In this document: positions 32,456 to 44,454 of the stretch, in pieces
How positions within the stretch are numbered: the first letter of the stretch is position 1
Layout: every line of letters starts with the position of its first letter
Assembly: GCA_021234155.1 (NCBI GenBank)
Contig: JAJEKV010000311.1
Coordinates: 163,104 to 227,103 of the forward strand
Length of the DNA stretch: 64,000 bases
Source: Isoetes taiwanensis
Taxonomy: Eukaryota; Streptophyta; Lycopodiopsida; Isoetales; Isoetaceae
Direction: 5' to 3'
Notes under the pieces: generated by a model
Databases searched by the model: none
What the model was told of the DNA's origin: nothing
The model's input: only the letters and a program-made list of their open reading frames with translations
Position numbers and translations under genes: made by a program

Positions 32456-33179
32456 CCCTAATGTTCCTAACCGACGTGCCCTTAACCAACTGGGCAAAAC
32501 CGTCTAGATGTTTATGAGTAGTCGCTTCTACCCATTTATGCCGGTGTCCCTGGAATGCCCCACAGGCACATTCAAGGATCGAATACTCGAGCGGTCTACC
32601 ATGGACTCGTTACAGTCTCTCCCACTAGAACTATGCTCGTCCTCGAGCCTCCAAGGCTATACCATGTCTATCCCACTAGAACTATGCTCGTCTTCGAGCA
32701 TCCAAGGCTATACCATGTCTATGTCATACCATGTCACAATGATAGTTTTTAAACCCAATCGGAAATTTTCCTACTCTTTCATCAAATAGCCGGATATTTT
32801 CAGTTCCCAATCGGAAATTTGTATTACTCTTATACAAATATGCATAAAAATCTATCGGAATTTTTCCTACAATGCGCTAACTCAACCAGAAATTCTTAGT
32901 TTCAACTAGAACAAACCTTCTCTACCCCGGAATTTGATAGTGACCAAGTCTTTGCAAATTACCCATGCATATTGGCACCCATGGAGACTCGAACTTGATC
33001 TGCTCTGATACCAACTATAACGTTCCTAACCGGCATGCCCTTAACCAACTGGGCAAAACCGTCTAGATGTTTATGAGTAGTCGCTTCTACCCATTTATGC
33101 CGGTGTCTCAGGAATGCCCCACAGGCACATTCAGGGATTGAATACTCGAGCGGTCTACCATGGGCCCGTTACACCCTAA
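32456..33179 (-). mobile_element. TRIM (miniature LTR retrotransposon)
   Basis: Two 153-bp direct repeats (32462-32614 and 33021-33173), nearly identical, end in CGTTACA and are flanked by CCCTAA (32456-32461 and 33174-33179). On the minus strand the sequence beside the right repeat is TGGTATCAGAGC (plus 33002-33013), the initiator tRNA-Met primer site, and beside the left repeat is a purine-rich AGTGGGAGAGAC. The element is 712 bp with no coding capacity. Inside, a 50-bp unit (CCCACTAGAACTATGCTCGTC) is duplicated at 32620-32720. Confidence 0.9.
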
Positions 33180-34790
33180 TTCACTCAGTTTTAAGGAATG
33201 TATGTTGCAAGACTTATACACGTACTATAATTGATTCTAGAGCAATCACGTCCATCAAATTACACTGTATTGAAATAGTATATGGACATGTTTGGACCGC
33301 AACCTAATTTGCTATGCAATATGTTTCATCAAAGAGGTCTGCATGATATGCCTTTATACTGATGGATTAGCATGTATGAAGAGCAAAGTCTTAACACATA
33401 AAATGCCTCTGAACTTTATGGAATATTAAATATGATAATCCATGATATGCCTTTATGCTGATGGATTTGCATATATGAAGAAGAGTCTGAACATATAAAA
33501 TGCCTCTACACTGTATGGAATTTTAAATAGGATGAATTTGTACTACTGGAAGAACTGAGATGGAAAGATTTCCAAGCCCATTGTTTCCACAACAGACTGT
33601 ATATTTTGCAACTAAATAAAGATATACCTTATCTAAACTACCCTTCAAAAATGTCAGAGGCTTGATAAAAAAAGGCAACATTCACAAGACTATGAAATCT
33701 GTAATGCAACCTCTAATAGCTCTACCTTAATTAAAAGGCATATATACATAAATGTTTTAAAGACCAACCTAATCTAAATAATAGATCGGAGTACAGGAGC
33801 TATCCAACCTGCAAATGATCGGTCCGTTGAGATCCATTGATTATTTCACATTGTTTGGGCTCCATTAATGGTCATGATTCTTGTTTCTACAGATCAGACA
33901 GCCACAAAATACACCTGAGAGGCATACATCTTAATAGACTGCATTTTAGTTACAAAGATAAAATCTCATAATATTGTTTTAAACATTTTATTTATCACAC
34001 ATAGTGCACACCACATACTAAGCCAACGACATGATGCAAGCTTGTAACAATTTAGGAGCTTCATTAAAAAAATTAACGAAGTTGCAGAGATGGAAGCCTC
34101 TTCCATGTGATAATTCGCAAATTTGAAGAGCAAAGGGCTTATTGTATTTGTGCTTCCATAGCTCACCCATTTTGTGTTTTACAACATGGATTGTGGATGC
34201 TTAGACTATACCCTCACCGGCAAAAACACAGACATTGTCATAAATAGCAAGTGTTAAGACTTCACTTTCATTTAGGACGAGAATCATTTAAGATCAGAAT
34301 AAAAGCATTAGAGCCACCTCAATCCAAGTTGAAACATGTTGGGTACTTGCGTGCCATTGCATCCTTTTTATGGATGGTGCCATCCAAAGGACTGATGCAC
34401 AGAAGATACACTTTAAATGTCCACAACAAATTAAGCAATGATGATAGAGCAGTGGTCAATGGTTGATTGGACTCTCTGTTGCACCACTCTAGGCCCCATA
34501 ATGTGGAGAGTTGTACAGTGAGCAATCACATTCCAGTTCCCAAATGCCTAAATTAATAATCTAAAACAATACACAGATTTAAATCAAAATGCCATTAACT
34601 TGTGCCATTGTGCTAGCAAGACCGCACATCATAGAGTCAGACCCAGAATGCTACACTGATCATGATTTCCATGTTGTGCATATTACACTTGGCAACAGAA
34701 TTTCCACAAAGAAATAACTGCACAAATCCGAGAGCGTTCTAGGCCCAAATTGAAGTGTGGCGTCTATAAAAAAGGGGGAATTCAGGGAGA
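33180..34790. other. Non-coding spacer with a local duplication
   Basis: About 90 bp starting GATATGCCTTTATACTGATGG (33346) is repeated from 33445 with substitutions and a small deletion. Nothing coding, no LTR and no RNA gene was recognised in the rest. Confidence 0.45.
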
Positions 34791-34795
34791 GTCAT

Positions 34796-35720
34796 TGTAG
34801 AACGAATATTTTGTTCAGAATTGTGCATTTTGGGTGAAAACGTGATCAAGCGAGCAATGCCACGTGATCTTACCATGTTAAATTGCATAAAAATGGCATA
34901 TTTGGCATATTTGAATGTTATTTGAAGATGTAACCTTGAAGGATTTATTTTTATAATAGTGGAAAATATGGGAAGCTAAGAAGAGCATATTTATTTAATC
35001 TAATGGTGGAGATTTATGGAAAACAAATGGTGGAGATCAAAAGCCCTATTTCGAATGGAAAAGGAGCGGAGATAAAAAAGGGTTACCGGATTGTGGAGGA
35101 GAATGGATGGAGGAGAAGGCGCACCCGAGATCCGAGCATACAAAGGGATCCCACTGAGTTGGGCAACCAGATGTATGGGAAGGAGCCGATTAGGTTTGCA
35201 GAGGCGAAGCATATCAGACCAGATGCATGGGAAGCGGATCGCTTTGAGAGGGATTCGGATCGCACCAGCCACCGAAAGCATTAGGGCGACCGCCTATTGG
35301 AGATCTATCTTCAAGCAAGCTCCCAGAAGCCATATCCGACTAGCATTCTGAAGCAGAGAGCAGTTCATCCATCATTCCAGAAGATTTCTTGGAGTTCTTG
35401 CATTTGTGCTGTTCAGAGATAAGTCTATCTAGGTATTTTGTTATTCAATTCTAAAACTATGAATGTGATTCCTATTTCCAAACTGCCTGTGTTTATGGCT
35501 TGTTTATGAGACAAGTGCTATGGATATTTGGTGTATTCATGATCTGAAACTATGGAATATAACTCTGGTTCATTATATATTACTTGTGATGAAATGTCTC
35601 CTGTGAATCTTTAAATCCTTATTGCTACACATCTGGATACCTGGGTTCAATTCCCTGTGTATTGATAATGAATTATCTGCTGGCTATGTTGTTCCTACAC
35701 ACACACGAAAACCGTCTACA
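34796..35720 (+). repeat. Gypsy 5' LTR
   Basis: 925 bp. It carries a 23-bp duplication (GGTGGAGAT...) near 35005-35035 that the other LTR lacks. Open frames in it overlap in both strands and are not genes. Confidence 0.92.
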
Positions 35721-35741
35721 TGTTTGGTGGCTTCGCCCGGA

Positions 35742-36242
35742 CCAGGCTTAGAGTGAGCGAGATTATCTCATGCATAAACTTTGCATCTGGAAAGAACCGG
35801 GAATGATTAATAATTATTAATTGCTTGTCTGTTGCTTGCATACTTGCTTCTGAATAAATTATGTTAAAAGATTGAAAGAGGGGAAAACTTCACTGGGAAT
35901 AGTAAATGGGGATTGAAGCGCCATGCTAAACAGAAGAGCGAGAGTGCCACTGTTATAGATGGGACATGCCACCCATATAACCTGTGATGTATGAATCCAT
36001 CATTCACTAAAGAGCAAAGGGAGAAGCAAGCTCAATTAAGACAAGAGAGATATAATAGACGCAAAGAACAACAAGAGGAGGAAGATCTTCGCTAAAAAAA
36101 CACTATTCCACAGGACTAGCCATTCAAAATCAAAATCACCAAAATATGAGCACATCAATCAAATCAGCGCCAAGATGCTTATGGCACTTTTAGTGGTCGT
36201 AGGAGAAGACCCCGATGCACATGTTAGCCATTTTTTCTTACG
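35742..36242 (+). other. Gypsy leader and broken gag start
   Basis: This is the untranslated leader after the PBS. From about 36000 a broken frame (EQREKQAQLRQERYNRRKEQ) suggests the charged N-terminus of gag, ended by a stop near 36092. Confidence 0.5.
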
Positions 36243-36960
36243 GTGAGTGAGGCAAATCAAGAGAATACAAACACAGAGGCGATTAAGATGGTTCCCTACC
36301 ACGTTGATGGTGGAGCTTCAGAGTGGTATCGCCACTCATTGAAAAATACCACTTATGCTACTTGGAAGGAATTGGAAGAAGCATTTCTAGAAACTTTTAG
36401 ACCTGCAGGGTTTATAGATAGACTGGATGACGAGTTACAAGACTTCACCATGTTACCAAACGAGTCTATTCAAAGTTATGTTAATAGATTTCGTAGACTC
36501 TTGGGTAAGAAACCTAAACCACCAGATGTTGAATATCAAATTAGATGGTTTACTAAAGGACTTCCTAGCCACATGAGCTTTTATGTAAAAATGCAGCCCC
36601 CAAGGCCCTTAGAAGCAAACAATTAAAAATTGCATCCCAACTAGAACCGGCAGGATGAATTATATGAGAAACCCACAAATGAATGCTAATATGACAAGCA
36701 TCCCTAGTTTCTATGCGCCAATGGGGCAAAGTGCTGCTGCTACACCTAATATTCCAGACATACATGTCCATTATGCATCCCCTCAATTAGTTGATTATAG
36801 TAGAATGCCTTACGGAGCAACTTCTAGAGGGTTGGTGCAGCCGCAAATAGCTCCAAATCAGCCTCCTATATCTGATCTTCAGACAACTATTAGGCAAACT
36901 ATTGATGAGGTCTTGAAAAAGGAGTTGAGTAAGCAATTATCCGCATTGAACACCTCGTAA
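36243..36960 (+). pseudogene. Gypsy gag, capsid part
   Basis: The frame 36243-36626 contains GGASEWYRHSLKNTTYATW, LEEAFLETFRPAG and ESIQSYVNRFRRLL, matching the retrotransposon gag domain (pfam Retrotrans_gag). After a stop, 36655-36960 continues with a Pro/Gln-rich linker. Confidence 0.85.
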
Positions 36961-37124
36961 TTTAGAGCCCAAGCCCCGTGAGAAATGTATGGTGTGTTCA
37001 ATGTCAAGGTTATGGTCATTTTCCCAATGAGTGTCCTTTGACCAAGCCCTAGGACATGGTGCAATTATTGTAGTAGGAGTAACCATAATGATAATGACCT
37101 GTTATTTCCAAGAAGATAGGAGAG

Positions 37125-37547
37125 TTGATCCAAACGAGGACAAATGTGAGACTGTTGTCTCAAAACCATCTAGTACACCTAGCTAGCTATTATATCCAAC
37201 CTGCTATGGTAGATGGTGGACAAATGCCGCCATTAGTTCCCTGCTTATTTGCTAATCCATCTACACAAGGGAGAAATAATACACCCAATAGGTTCTCAAG
37301 GCCAGCACCAAGACAATCAAGGTCCCAACAACCTATTAGATGTTTCAGATGCCAGGAAGAGGGACATATAGCTCCTAATTGTCCCAATCCACGAAAAGAA
37401 GTAGGTTTTGAACCTGTGTGTGGCATTTGCAATACCCAGGGGTTACACTCACAAGATAGGTGTCCACATGTATTGTCACCGCGATCTATGGAAAACGGAT
37501 CTAAGGGGAAAGAAAAAACTTTGACTCTAATTTATGTGAACCAATAG
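37125..37547 (+). pseudogene. Gypsy gag, zinc-knuckle part
   Basis: The knuckle CFRCQEEGHIAPNC is a CX2CX4HX4C module that binds element RNA. A second Cys/His cluster, CGICNTQGLHSQDRC, follows. The frame ends at 37547 and the protease frame starts 27 bp later. Confidence 0.85.
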
Positions 37548-37573
37548 AGGAAAACTCATGCCCTATCTATCAG

Positions 37574-38128
37574 ATGCAATTGAATCCTAATAATCAGAGA
37601 AGGAGTAGACGTGTGAGATTCGAAAAGCCCGAATTTTTAGGATTAGGTGACACCCAAGACACTCCCAAGGAGACTTTGCATGACACGCCCACATTTAAAG
37701 AACTTAAAGGCATTATGGATGCAGGAAACTCCTCTTTTCCAAACGAGAAGGAGTCTGGAGAGCAACTTAGGAAACCAAGGAGTAGAAGGAAGTACAAGAA
37801 AATTCTGAAACTTTCTAAAGACATGCCTACTTATGATATATTGGCTGATTTAGGCAATATTAGACCCACTATCACTTTTGCACAACTGTTGTCTTTATCC
37901 CCTCCATGTAGAAAGGAAGTGGTCTGGGCTCTACGATTGCAAAAGGACGTATCTGTTAATTCCATATGGCCCTCTTTGTTTGATATGAAATCGCCATCTG
38001 TGCATGTTGTTATAGGGGATATAGGGCTAGATTCTGCTGTGATTGACGGCGGATCTGGGGTTAACATTATGCCAGAAGAAACTCTTCGAAGATTAGACTT
38101 ACCTGCACCTTCTCCTCATTTATTTTAG
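37574..38128 (+). pseudogene. Gypsy aspartic protease
   Basis: The segment VVIGDIGLDSAVIDGGSGVN holds the catalytic aspartate in DGGSG, a form of the retroviral-type D-T/S-G motif frequent in plant Ty3 elements. It is followed by IMPEETLRRLDL. In the next frame (38171 on) the second half of the domain continues (YPLLLGRPWLLQ, the flap-distal ILGR-type motif), so a frameshift splits the protease near 38130. Confidence 0.8.
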
Positions 38129-38170
38129 AGTAAGGATGGCTGATGGAGACGAAGTAAAAAACCTTTAGGC

Positions 38171-38803
38171 ATGATTACCGGTGTAAAAACCATGATTGCA
38201 AATCTTGTGTTCTATGTGGATTATGTAGTTCTGAAAGCTACCACCACGGTATGTTCTTATCCATTATTATTAGGCCGACCATGGTTGTTGCAGGCCAGAG
38301 CAATACACGATTGGCATAGAGGAATTTTAGTTATTGGTGATGGAAATAATAGGGTGGAAATTAGGGTGAGTGAAATGCCAAAAGCTGTCGCACAATTTGA
38401 AGTAGAATCTGATTCCAGTGACGATGATAGTGAAAGTAGTGACGACGATGATCATGATTATAATCCAGATAGTGCATATGCAAATGTAGCATCCTCTAGT
38501 GAGCCACAAGAGGATATGACCTTGAAAGAAGAAGGTGTGTACGGAGTTAATGATGACGCGGTTGTAGATCTGGAGGATACAATTCTAAATTTCATGGGTG
38601 TTATAGATGTTAACCAAGTTGAAGTGGAGAAGGAATGTGAAGAAGAAGAAGAAGATATTAAACAAGATAAATATCCTGATTATTTCACAAAGTGCACAAT
38701 TCAAGAGATCAAGGTGGAAAAGAAGCCTGCGCATGAAATTAGTCAATATGAAACCTTCTCACAACCTCCCAAGGTGCAAGAAATTAACCTCGGGAAAGGA
38801 GGA
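38171..38803 (+). pseudogene. Gypsy protease end and acidic linker
   Basis: After LLLGRPWLLQARAIHDWHRG comes a strongly acidic linker (ESDSSDDDSESSDDDDHDYN and a later EEEEED) that precedes RT. The coding frame is cut at 38803 by a DNA transposon. Removing that element and one AGGA copy restores LGKGGEVKTIKLGANITGDL in frame. Confidence 0.8.
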
Positions 38804-39742
38804 GGGCAAAAGTATGCTGGTGGGTATCAAATAAACGCGGTTCAGCACCCAGCACCCAGCACTTTCCAGCACTTTCCAGCACTTTTGTTTTTTTGTTTTT
38901 CATAATCGGCCATGCAATTCGATCATACATGCAAAATTTCAGGGCCTAATTTGGGATATTGAATGAGCAATTAGAGAAAACCCATTTCTGCAGCAATTTT
39001 GGTAAAACAGAACAAAATTTCTTAATTCAGCCCAAATTAAGCTAAATCAGATGGGGCTTTTCAGATTTTCATAATCGGCCATGCACCCATATCCTACGTG
39101 CAAAATTTCAGAACCTAATTTGGGATATTGTGTGAGCAATTAGAGAAAAACCATTTCTGCAGCAGTTTTGGTACAGTGAAGAATTTTTTAATTCAGCCCA
39201 AATTAAGCTAAATCAGCTGGGGCTTTTCAGATTTTCATAATCGGCCATGCACCCATATCCTATGTGCAAAATTTCAGAACCTAATTTGGGATATTGAGTG
39301 AGAAATTAAAGAAAAACCATTCTTGCAACAGGTTTTTTTGTAAAACAGTGAGAAATCTCTTAAATCAGCCCAATTTAAGCAAAATTAGATGGGGCTTTTA
39401 GGCTGAATATGGTCGAAATGACAATCCTACCTTGGTGGATAAGTTTTATGAAAAGATATGATGGATTGAGCAACTAATTGGAGATTCACATGCCAATTTG
39501 GAGTTTGGGTCAATCTGCGCACTAATCAGACTCCAATCTAATGAAATCGATGCTAATTTGATGGAAAATTCGAGCATTGTGGAATGATTCTTGGCTGAAG
39601 AATCCTCTTAACAAATGAAGGGTGTAAAAAAATGAACCAACCAGCACCCACCATCACCCAAAAAAAAGCACGAAGCATGGGTGCTGAAAGCATGCGTCCG
39701 GACGCATGCTTTTGATACCCACCAGCATACTTTTGCCCAGGA
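38800..39742. mobile_element. 935-bp inverted-repeat DNA transposon with AGGA target duplication
   Basis: The terminal inverted repeats are 28 bp and identical (38804-38831 and 39711-39738), starting GGGCAAAAGTATGCTGG. AGGA lies immediately outside both ends, and taking out the element plus one AGGA rejoins the Gypsy reading frame exactly, which proves the boundaries. Inside are three tandem copies of a 166-169 bp unit (38901-39402) and, next to the right end, a 26-bp perfect palindrome (39687-39712). There is no transposase. The ends match the 322-bp element at 18495-18816. The superfamily is unknown to me; 4-bp duplications are reported for Sola and Chapaev types. Confidence 0.9.
38901..39402. 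repeat. Three tandem 166-169 bp units inside the transposon
   Basis: The units start with CATAATCGGCCATGCA at 38901, 39070 and 39236 and share GCAAAATTTCAG and CAGCCCAAATTAAGC. The third is the most diverged. Confidence 0.85.
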
Positions 39743-40640
39743 GAAGTAAAGACAATAAAGTTAGGGGCTAATATCACTGGGGATTTGTATGACAATTGTG
39801 TTGCCTTATTTTCAAAATATCACGATATTTTTGCATGGTCATATGATGATTTGAAGGGCATTAACCCGTCCTTATGTATGCATAAGATTGAGCTTCATGC
39901 TAATGCTAAACCTGTAGTGCAAAAACCTTATAGACTTAATCCTAAATTTGCCAAAGCAGTTAAGGAGGAGATTGATAAGCTGCTTAAGGTTGGCTTTATC
40001 TACCCTGTAGATTATAGTGAATGGGTATCACCTATCGTGTGTGTTTATAAGAAAAATTTGAAAATATGCGTGTATGTGTTGATTATCGGAAGCTAAATGA
40101 TGCTACTCGAAAAGACCATTTTCCTATTCCCTTCACGTGGCGAAGTGTTAGATCTTTGAAGGGTCAAGAGGTTTATTCATTTATGGATGGATTTCCGAGG
40201 GATATAACCAAGTATTGATTAGACCGAGAAGATAGGGAGAAGACAACATTTGTAACTATTTGGGAACTTACGCTTATCGAAAGTGATGCCCTTTTGTTTT
40301 TATGTAACGCCCGCTACATTCCAAATGGGTTATTACGCAAGCCTTCAAGGAGTTTGTGCAAGACTTTATGAAGGTATTCTTAGATGACTTTTTTTGTGTT
40401 TGGCTCTCGAAGTTATCATTTAAGTAAATTGGAGTTATGCTTTGAGCGTTGTAGGAATATGGAATCTCCTTGAACCCGAGGAAAAATGTACTTTTTGTGG
40501 TTACACATGGTGTTTTGCTAGGTTTTGTTGTATCGATACATGGACTTACGATTGACCCACACAAAACTTCTAAAATCCTTGATTTGCGACCTCCAATGAG
40601 TGTTAAAGAGTTGCAAGCTTTTCTAGGGCACGTAGGATAT
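39743..40640 (+). pseudogene. Gypsy reverse transcriptase
   Basis: Recognisable blocks are HKIELHANAKPVVQKPYRLN, VKEEIDKLLKVGFIYPV, SEWVSPIVCVYKKN, then after a frameshift VDYRKLNDATRKDHFPIPF, YSFMDGF (motif A), and VFLDDFF (motif C, where FLDD replaces YLDD or YADD), followed by SLNPRKN and LLGFVVS. At least four frame breaks lie between 40096 and 40470. Confidence 0.85.
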
Positions 40641-41380
40641 CATAGGCTTTATTGATCATTATGCACAAACGAGCTTTGCCACTTACTAAGTTATTGCGTA
40701 AAAATCGAAGGAATATGATTGGAATGATGCATGTCAAAAGCATTTGAAGAACTAAAATTAGCCTTAGTTAAATCACCTATTTTAAAGTCTCCAGATTGGT
40801 CTAAAGAATTCCATGTGTTGATTGATGCATCAAACTATGCTATAGGTAGCATTTTATGTCAAGTGATGAAAAGAATATTGATCATCCCATATTCTATGCA
40901 AGCGGTGCAATTAACTAAAGCCGAAAGCAGTAACTACTCTACCATCGAGCGTGAGGCACTTGGCATGATTTTTTTCGATCCAAAAATTTAGGCATTATCT
41001 TCTTGCTAATGAATTTGCATTTGTTGTTGACCACCAACCTTTGAAGTATTTGATCAACAAGCCTTGCCGACGGAAAGGATTGCTCGTTGGTTGTTGTTAT
41101 TGCGAGAATTCAAGTTTCGAATTGTTGTAATGAAATGGGAAGATACACATTGCCTGATCATTTGTCAAGAATTCCAGGACCAAAAGAAGAAGGAGATATT
41201 CCATTGTTTGCCCGGATGAAGTACTCTTTTTTTAGAGAAGCCGCACCGAATGGTATGAATCTATTGCGTCTTATTTATCTACTGGGAATTTCGTGAAGGT
41301 ATGAGTGTTGTTGGTAAAAGACGATTAATAATTCAATCAAAGCCATATACACTTGTTATGGTCAATTATATAAATTAGGT
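40641..41380 (+). pseudogene. Gypsy RNase H and spacer
   Basis: KAFEELKLALVKSPILKSPD, FHVLIDASNYAIGSILCQ, LTKAESSNYSTIEREALGMI and HYLLANEFAFVVDHQPLKYL are the standard RNase H blocks of Ty3 elements. The last lies out of frame with the first. The spacer before integrase is broken. Confidence 0.83.
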
Positions 41381-42474
41381 CATGATGATGTGTTGAGACG
41401 ATGCATAATGCCACATGAAATTAGAGTCGTGTTGCAATCATGTCATGATGGACCTAGTGGTGGGCATTTCTCTATAGATACTACTATTAAGAAAATTCTT
41501 CAAAATTTGGATTATGGTGGCCTAAATTGCATGCCGATGTTAGGGAGTATATTAGACATTGTGATGCATGTCAAAGGGTGGGGAAGCCTTCTAACAGAGA
41601 CGTTATGCCTTTACATCCAATAATGCCTATCTTGCCTTTTGAAAAATGGGGAATTGATTTTGTAGGACCAATCAAGCCATCTGCTATGCATACTGGTAAT
41701 AAATATATTTTGGTTTGTACTGACTATGTTACCAAGTGGGTGGAAGCATGCGTTTAGGGAAGACACACGACCAATAATGTGGCTATATTCTTGTACCGAA
41801 AATATCATAACACGTTTTGGCTGCCCTTTGGAATTGGTCAGCGATAGAGGTAAGCATTTCCTTAATGATACTATTGAAGCTTTAACTAATAGATATGGGG
41901 TGAAACATAGAAAGACAACTCCATATCATCCACGCAATAAACGGGCCAGTGGAGCGCATAAATAAAAACTCTATGTACCATAATTACCAAAATTTGTAAT
42001 GCCAACCCACAGATTGGGATAAACGCCCTTTTCGATGCATTGTGGGCCTATCGCATTGCACATAAAGTTACAACAAATGCTACACCTTTTAAATTAGTAT
42101 ATGGGCAAGAAGCTATAGTTCCTATTGAGTTAGAACTCCCATCCTTGAGAATTGCTATTGAACATAAATTAGACTGGGATGGTAGTTTGCAAGCAAGATT
42201 AGCACAATTAGAAGCCCTTGATGAAAGCAGACTATATGCTTATATGTCACGGGAAGCAATCCAACAACGTCGCAAAGCATGGTATGATCGGCATCGAAAC
42301 AATAAACACTTCGATAAAGGTAACTTAGTTCTACTTTATGATAGTAAGCATTGGAAGAAACCGGGTAAACTCAGGATGCGTTGGAAAGGTCCTTATATTG
42401 TCAAAGAAATATATGATAATGGATCTGTATTACTAAAAGATTTTGTAGGAAATGAGCTTCCCACACGAAAGTGA
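41381..42474 (+). pseudogene. Gypsy integrase
   Basis: The zinc-binding HHCC module reads HDGPSGGHFSIDTT then, after a frameshift, [18 protein letters not shown]. The core has [11 protein letters not shown] and LVSDRGKHF, the two aspartates of the DDE triad. The segment that should contain the glutamate is frameshifted (PYHPRNKRASGAHK). The frame 42040-42474 carries the C-terminal part (ATPFKLVYGQEAIVPIELEL, RMRWKGPYIV) with no chromodomain. Confidence 0.87.
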
Positions 42475-43460
42475 GCGCGGCGCCGACTCAAAGTGTATCA
42501 TATGCTTAACAAATAGCGACCATCCATCAAATAAGGTGTAGTATTCATCTGGACGATGAATAAATAAAAGGGGGTAGTATTATTATTGTTGAAAAAAGAA
42601 AAAAAAAAAAAAAAAAAAATACATACAAAAAATAAATAAAAAATCATTTTTTCTGATAATCCATCAGTTTGTCTTCCATTGCTATATCAAATTCATCTCA
42701 TTCTCTATCCTTTCGTTCACCTCAATCCATTAAGACTGCCAATCAGCTCCGCATCAAGGCAGCATCTTGTTTGTTAACTATTTTTGTTTCCATTGACAGG
42801 TGCATTTGCTTTTTCTCCATTAAAATCAATCCATTTCATTGTACACTCATCCATCCCATTCAATACACCAAAGTCTGCCATATAAGCTTTACCACCAGGC
42901 AGCAACTATTGTACTAATTTGTTGATATTGTTACCATGACAGGGTCATCTGCTTTTCTCCATGATTATTCAATTCATTCATCTACACTCATTCATATCCT
43001 TCAACTCATAAAGTGCTGCAATCAGCTTCACCATCTTAGCAGCCATATGCTCTACTAACGTTGTTTTTTTCGCGCGAGAGCATCCTTTTTCTATCATTTC
43101 ATGTTCATCTATTTTTAGTTGGCCTACCAACCATGTCCATTGTTTTCTTTATCGTTGTTTTTCCATTTCCCATATTGCTGGCCATTTTCCCATCCCAGCA
43201 AGTCCGTGTAGTAAAAGAGTCCAATAAACAAATAATCCAAAAGGTAGAAGGAAGAGTGGGGGGATGGAGCGCCATACTGAGGTTGCAGTAGAGAGAGAGT
43301 CCTGACCTAGATGGGATTTGCCACCCTTGGAAGTATTTTATATTCGGAGAAGCCATAGAATCGCCGATGGAGGCAATGGTTTGGAAGAAAATATTTTGAT
43401 CATGAAGAACAAGCTTGAAGAACTTCGTCAGGGACGCCGAAGTTTTTGTAAGGGGAATAA
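42475..43460 (+). other. Gypsy 3' non-coding region
   Basis: This runs from the integrase stop to the 3' LTR. It contains an A-run of 21 (42600-42620) and ends in the purine tract AGGGGAA, three bases from the LTR. Small frames at 42669, 43061 and 43318 have no similarity I recognise. Confidence 0.6.
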
Positions 43461-44454
43461 TGTAGAACGAATAATTTGTTCAGAATTGTGCATTTTGGGT
43501 GAAAACGTGATCAAGCGAGCAATGCCACGTGATCTTACCATGTTAAATTGCATAAAAATGGCATATTTGGCATATTTGAATGTTATTTGAAGATGTAACC
43601 TTGAAGGATTTATTTTTATAATAGTGGAAAATATGGGAAGCTAAGAAGAGCATATTTATTTAATCTAATGGTGGAGATCAAAAGCCCTATTTCGAATTGA
43701 AAAGGCAAAAAGCAGAAGGAGGAGTTACGGTTGCGGAGTCTGGGCCGATCAGGGAAGAGAGGAGCGGAGATAGAAGAGCGACCAAATGGATCTGTAAAGG
43801 GCGTGAATGGATCGTGAGGAGAAGGCGTAACCCGTAGATCCCGAAAGCATACAAAGGGATCCGACCCGAGTTGGGCAACAAATCGAAGAGAGATGTATGG
43901 GAAGGAGCCGATTAGGTTGTGGCGCCAGATTAGAGCGTAAGCATATCGCACTGGATGCATGGGAAGCGTGACGCTTTGAGAGGGATTCCGGATCAGACCA
44001 GCCAGTCTGAGCATTAGGGCAGACCGTCTATTGGAGATCTATCTTCAAGCAAGCTCCCAGAAGCCATATCCGACTAGCATTCTGAAGCAGAGAGCAGTTC
44101 ATCCATCATTCCAGAAGATTTCTTGGAGTTCTTGCATTTGTGCTGTTCAGAGATAAGTCTATCTAGGTATTTTGTTATTCAATTCTAAAACTATGAATGT
44201 GATTCCTATTTCCAAACTGCCTGTGTTTATGGCTTGTTTATGAGATAAGTGCTATGGATATTTGGTGTATTCATGATCTGAAACTATGGAATATAACTCT
44301 GGTTCATTATATATTACTTGTGATGAAATGTCTCCTGTGAATCTTTAAATCCTTATTGCTACACATCTGGATACCTGGGTTCAATTCCCTGTGTATTGAT
44401 AATGAATTATCTGCTGGCTATGTTGTTCCTACACACACACGAAAACCGTCTACA
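43461..44454 (+). repeat. Gypsy 3' LTR
   Basis: 994 bp. It is longer than the 5' LTR mainly because of extra sequence between about 43700 and 43990. The last 450 bp are almost identical to the 5' LTR. Confidence 0.92.

Noticed and set aside
35003-35351. Overlapping 60-93 codon frames on both strands
   Set aside because: They fall entirely within the Gypsy LTR and are shifted or broken in the other LTR copy.
42600-42620. A-run as the tail of a LINE insertion
   Set aside because: It lies between the Gypsy integrase and PPT, with no target duplication and no LINE sequence upstream.
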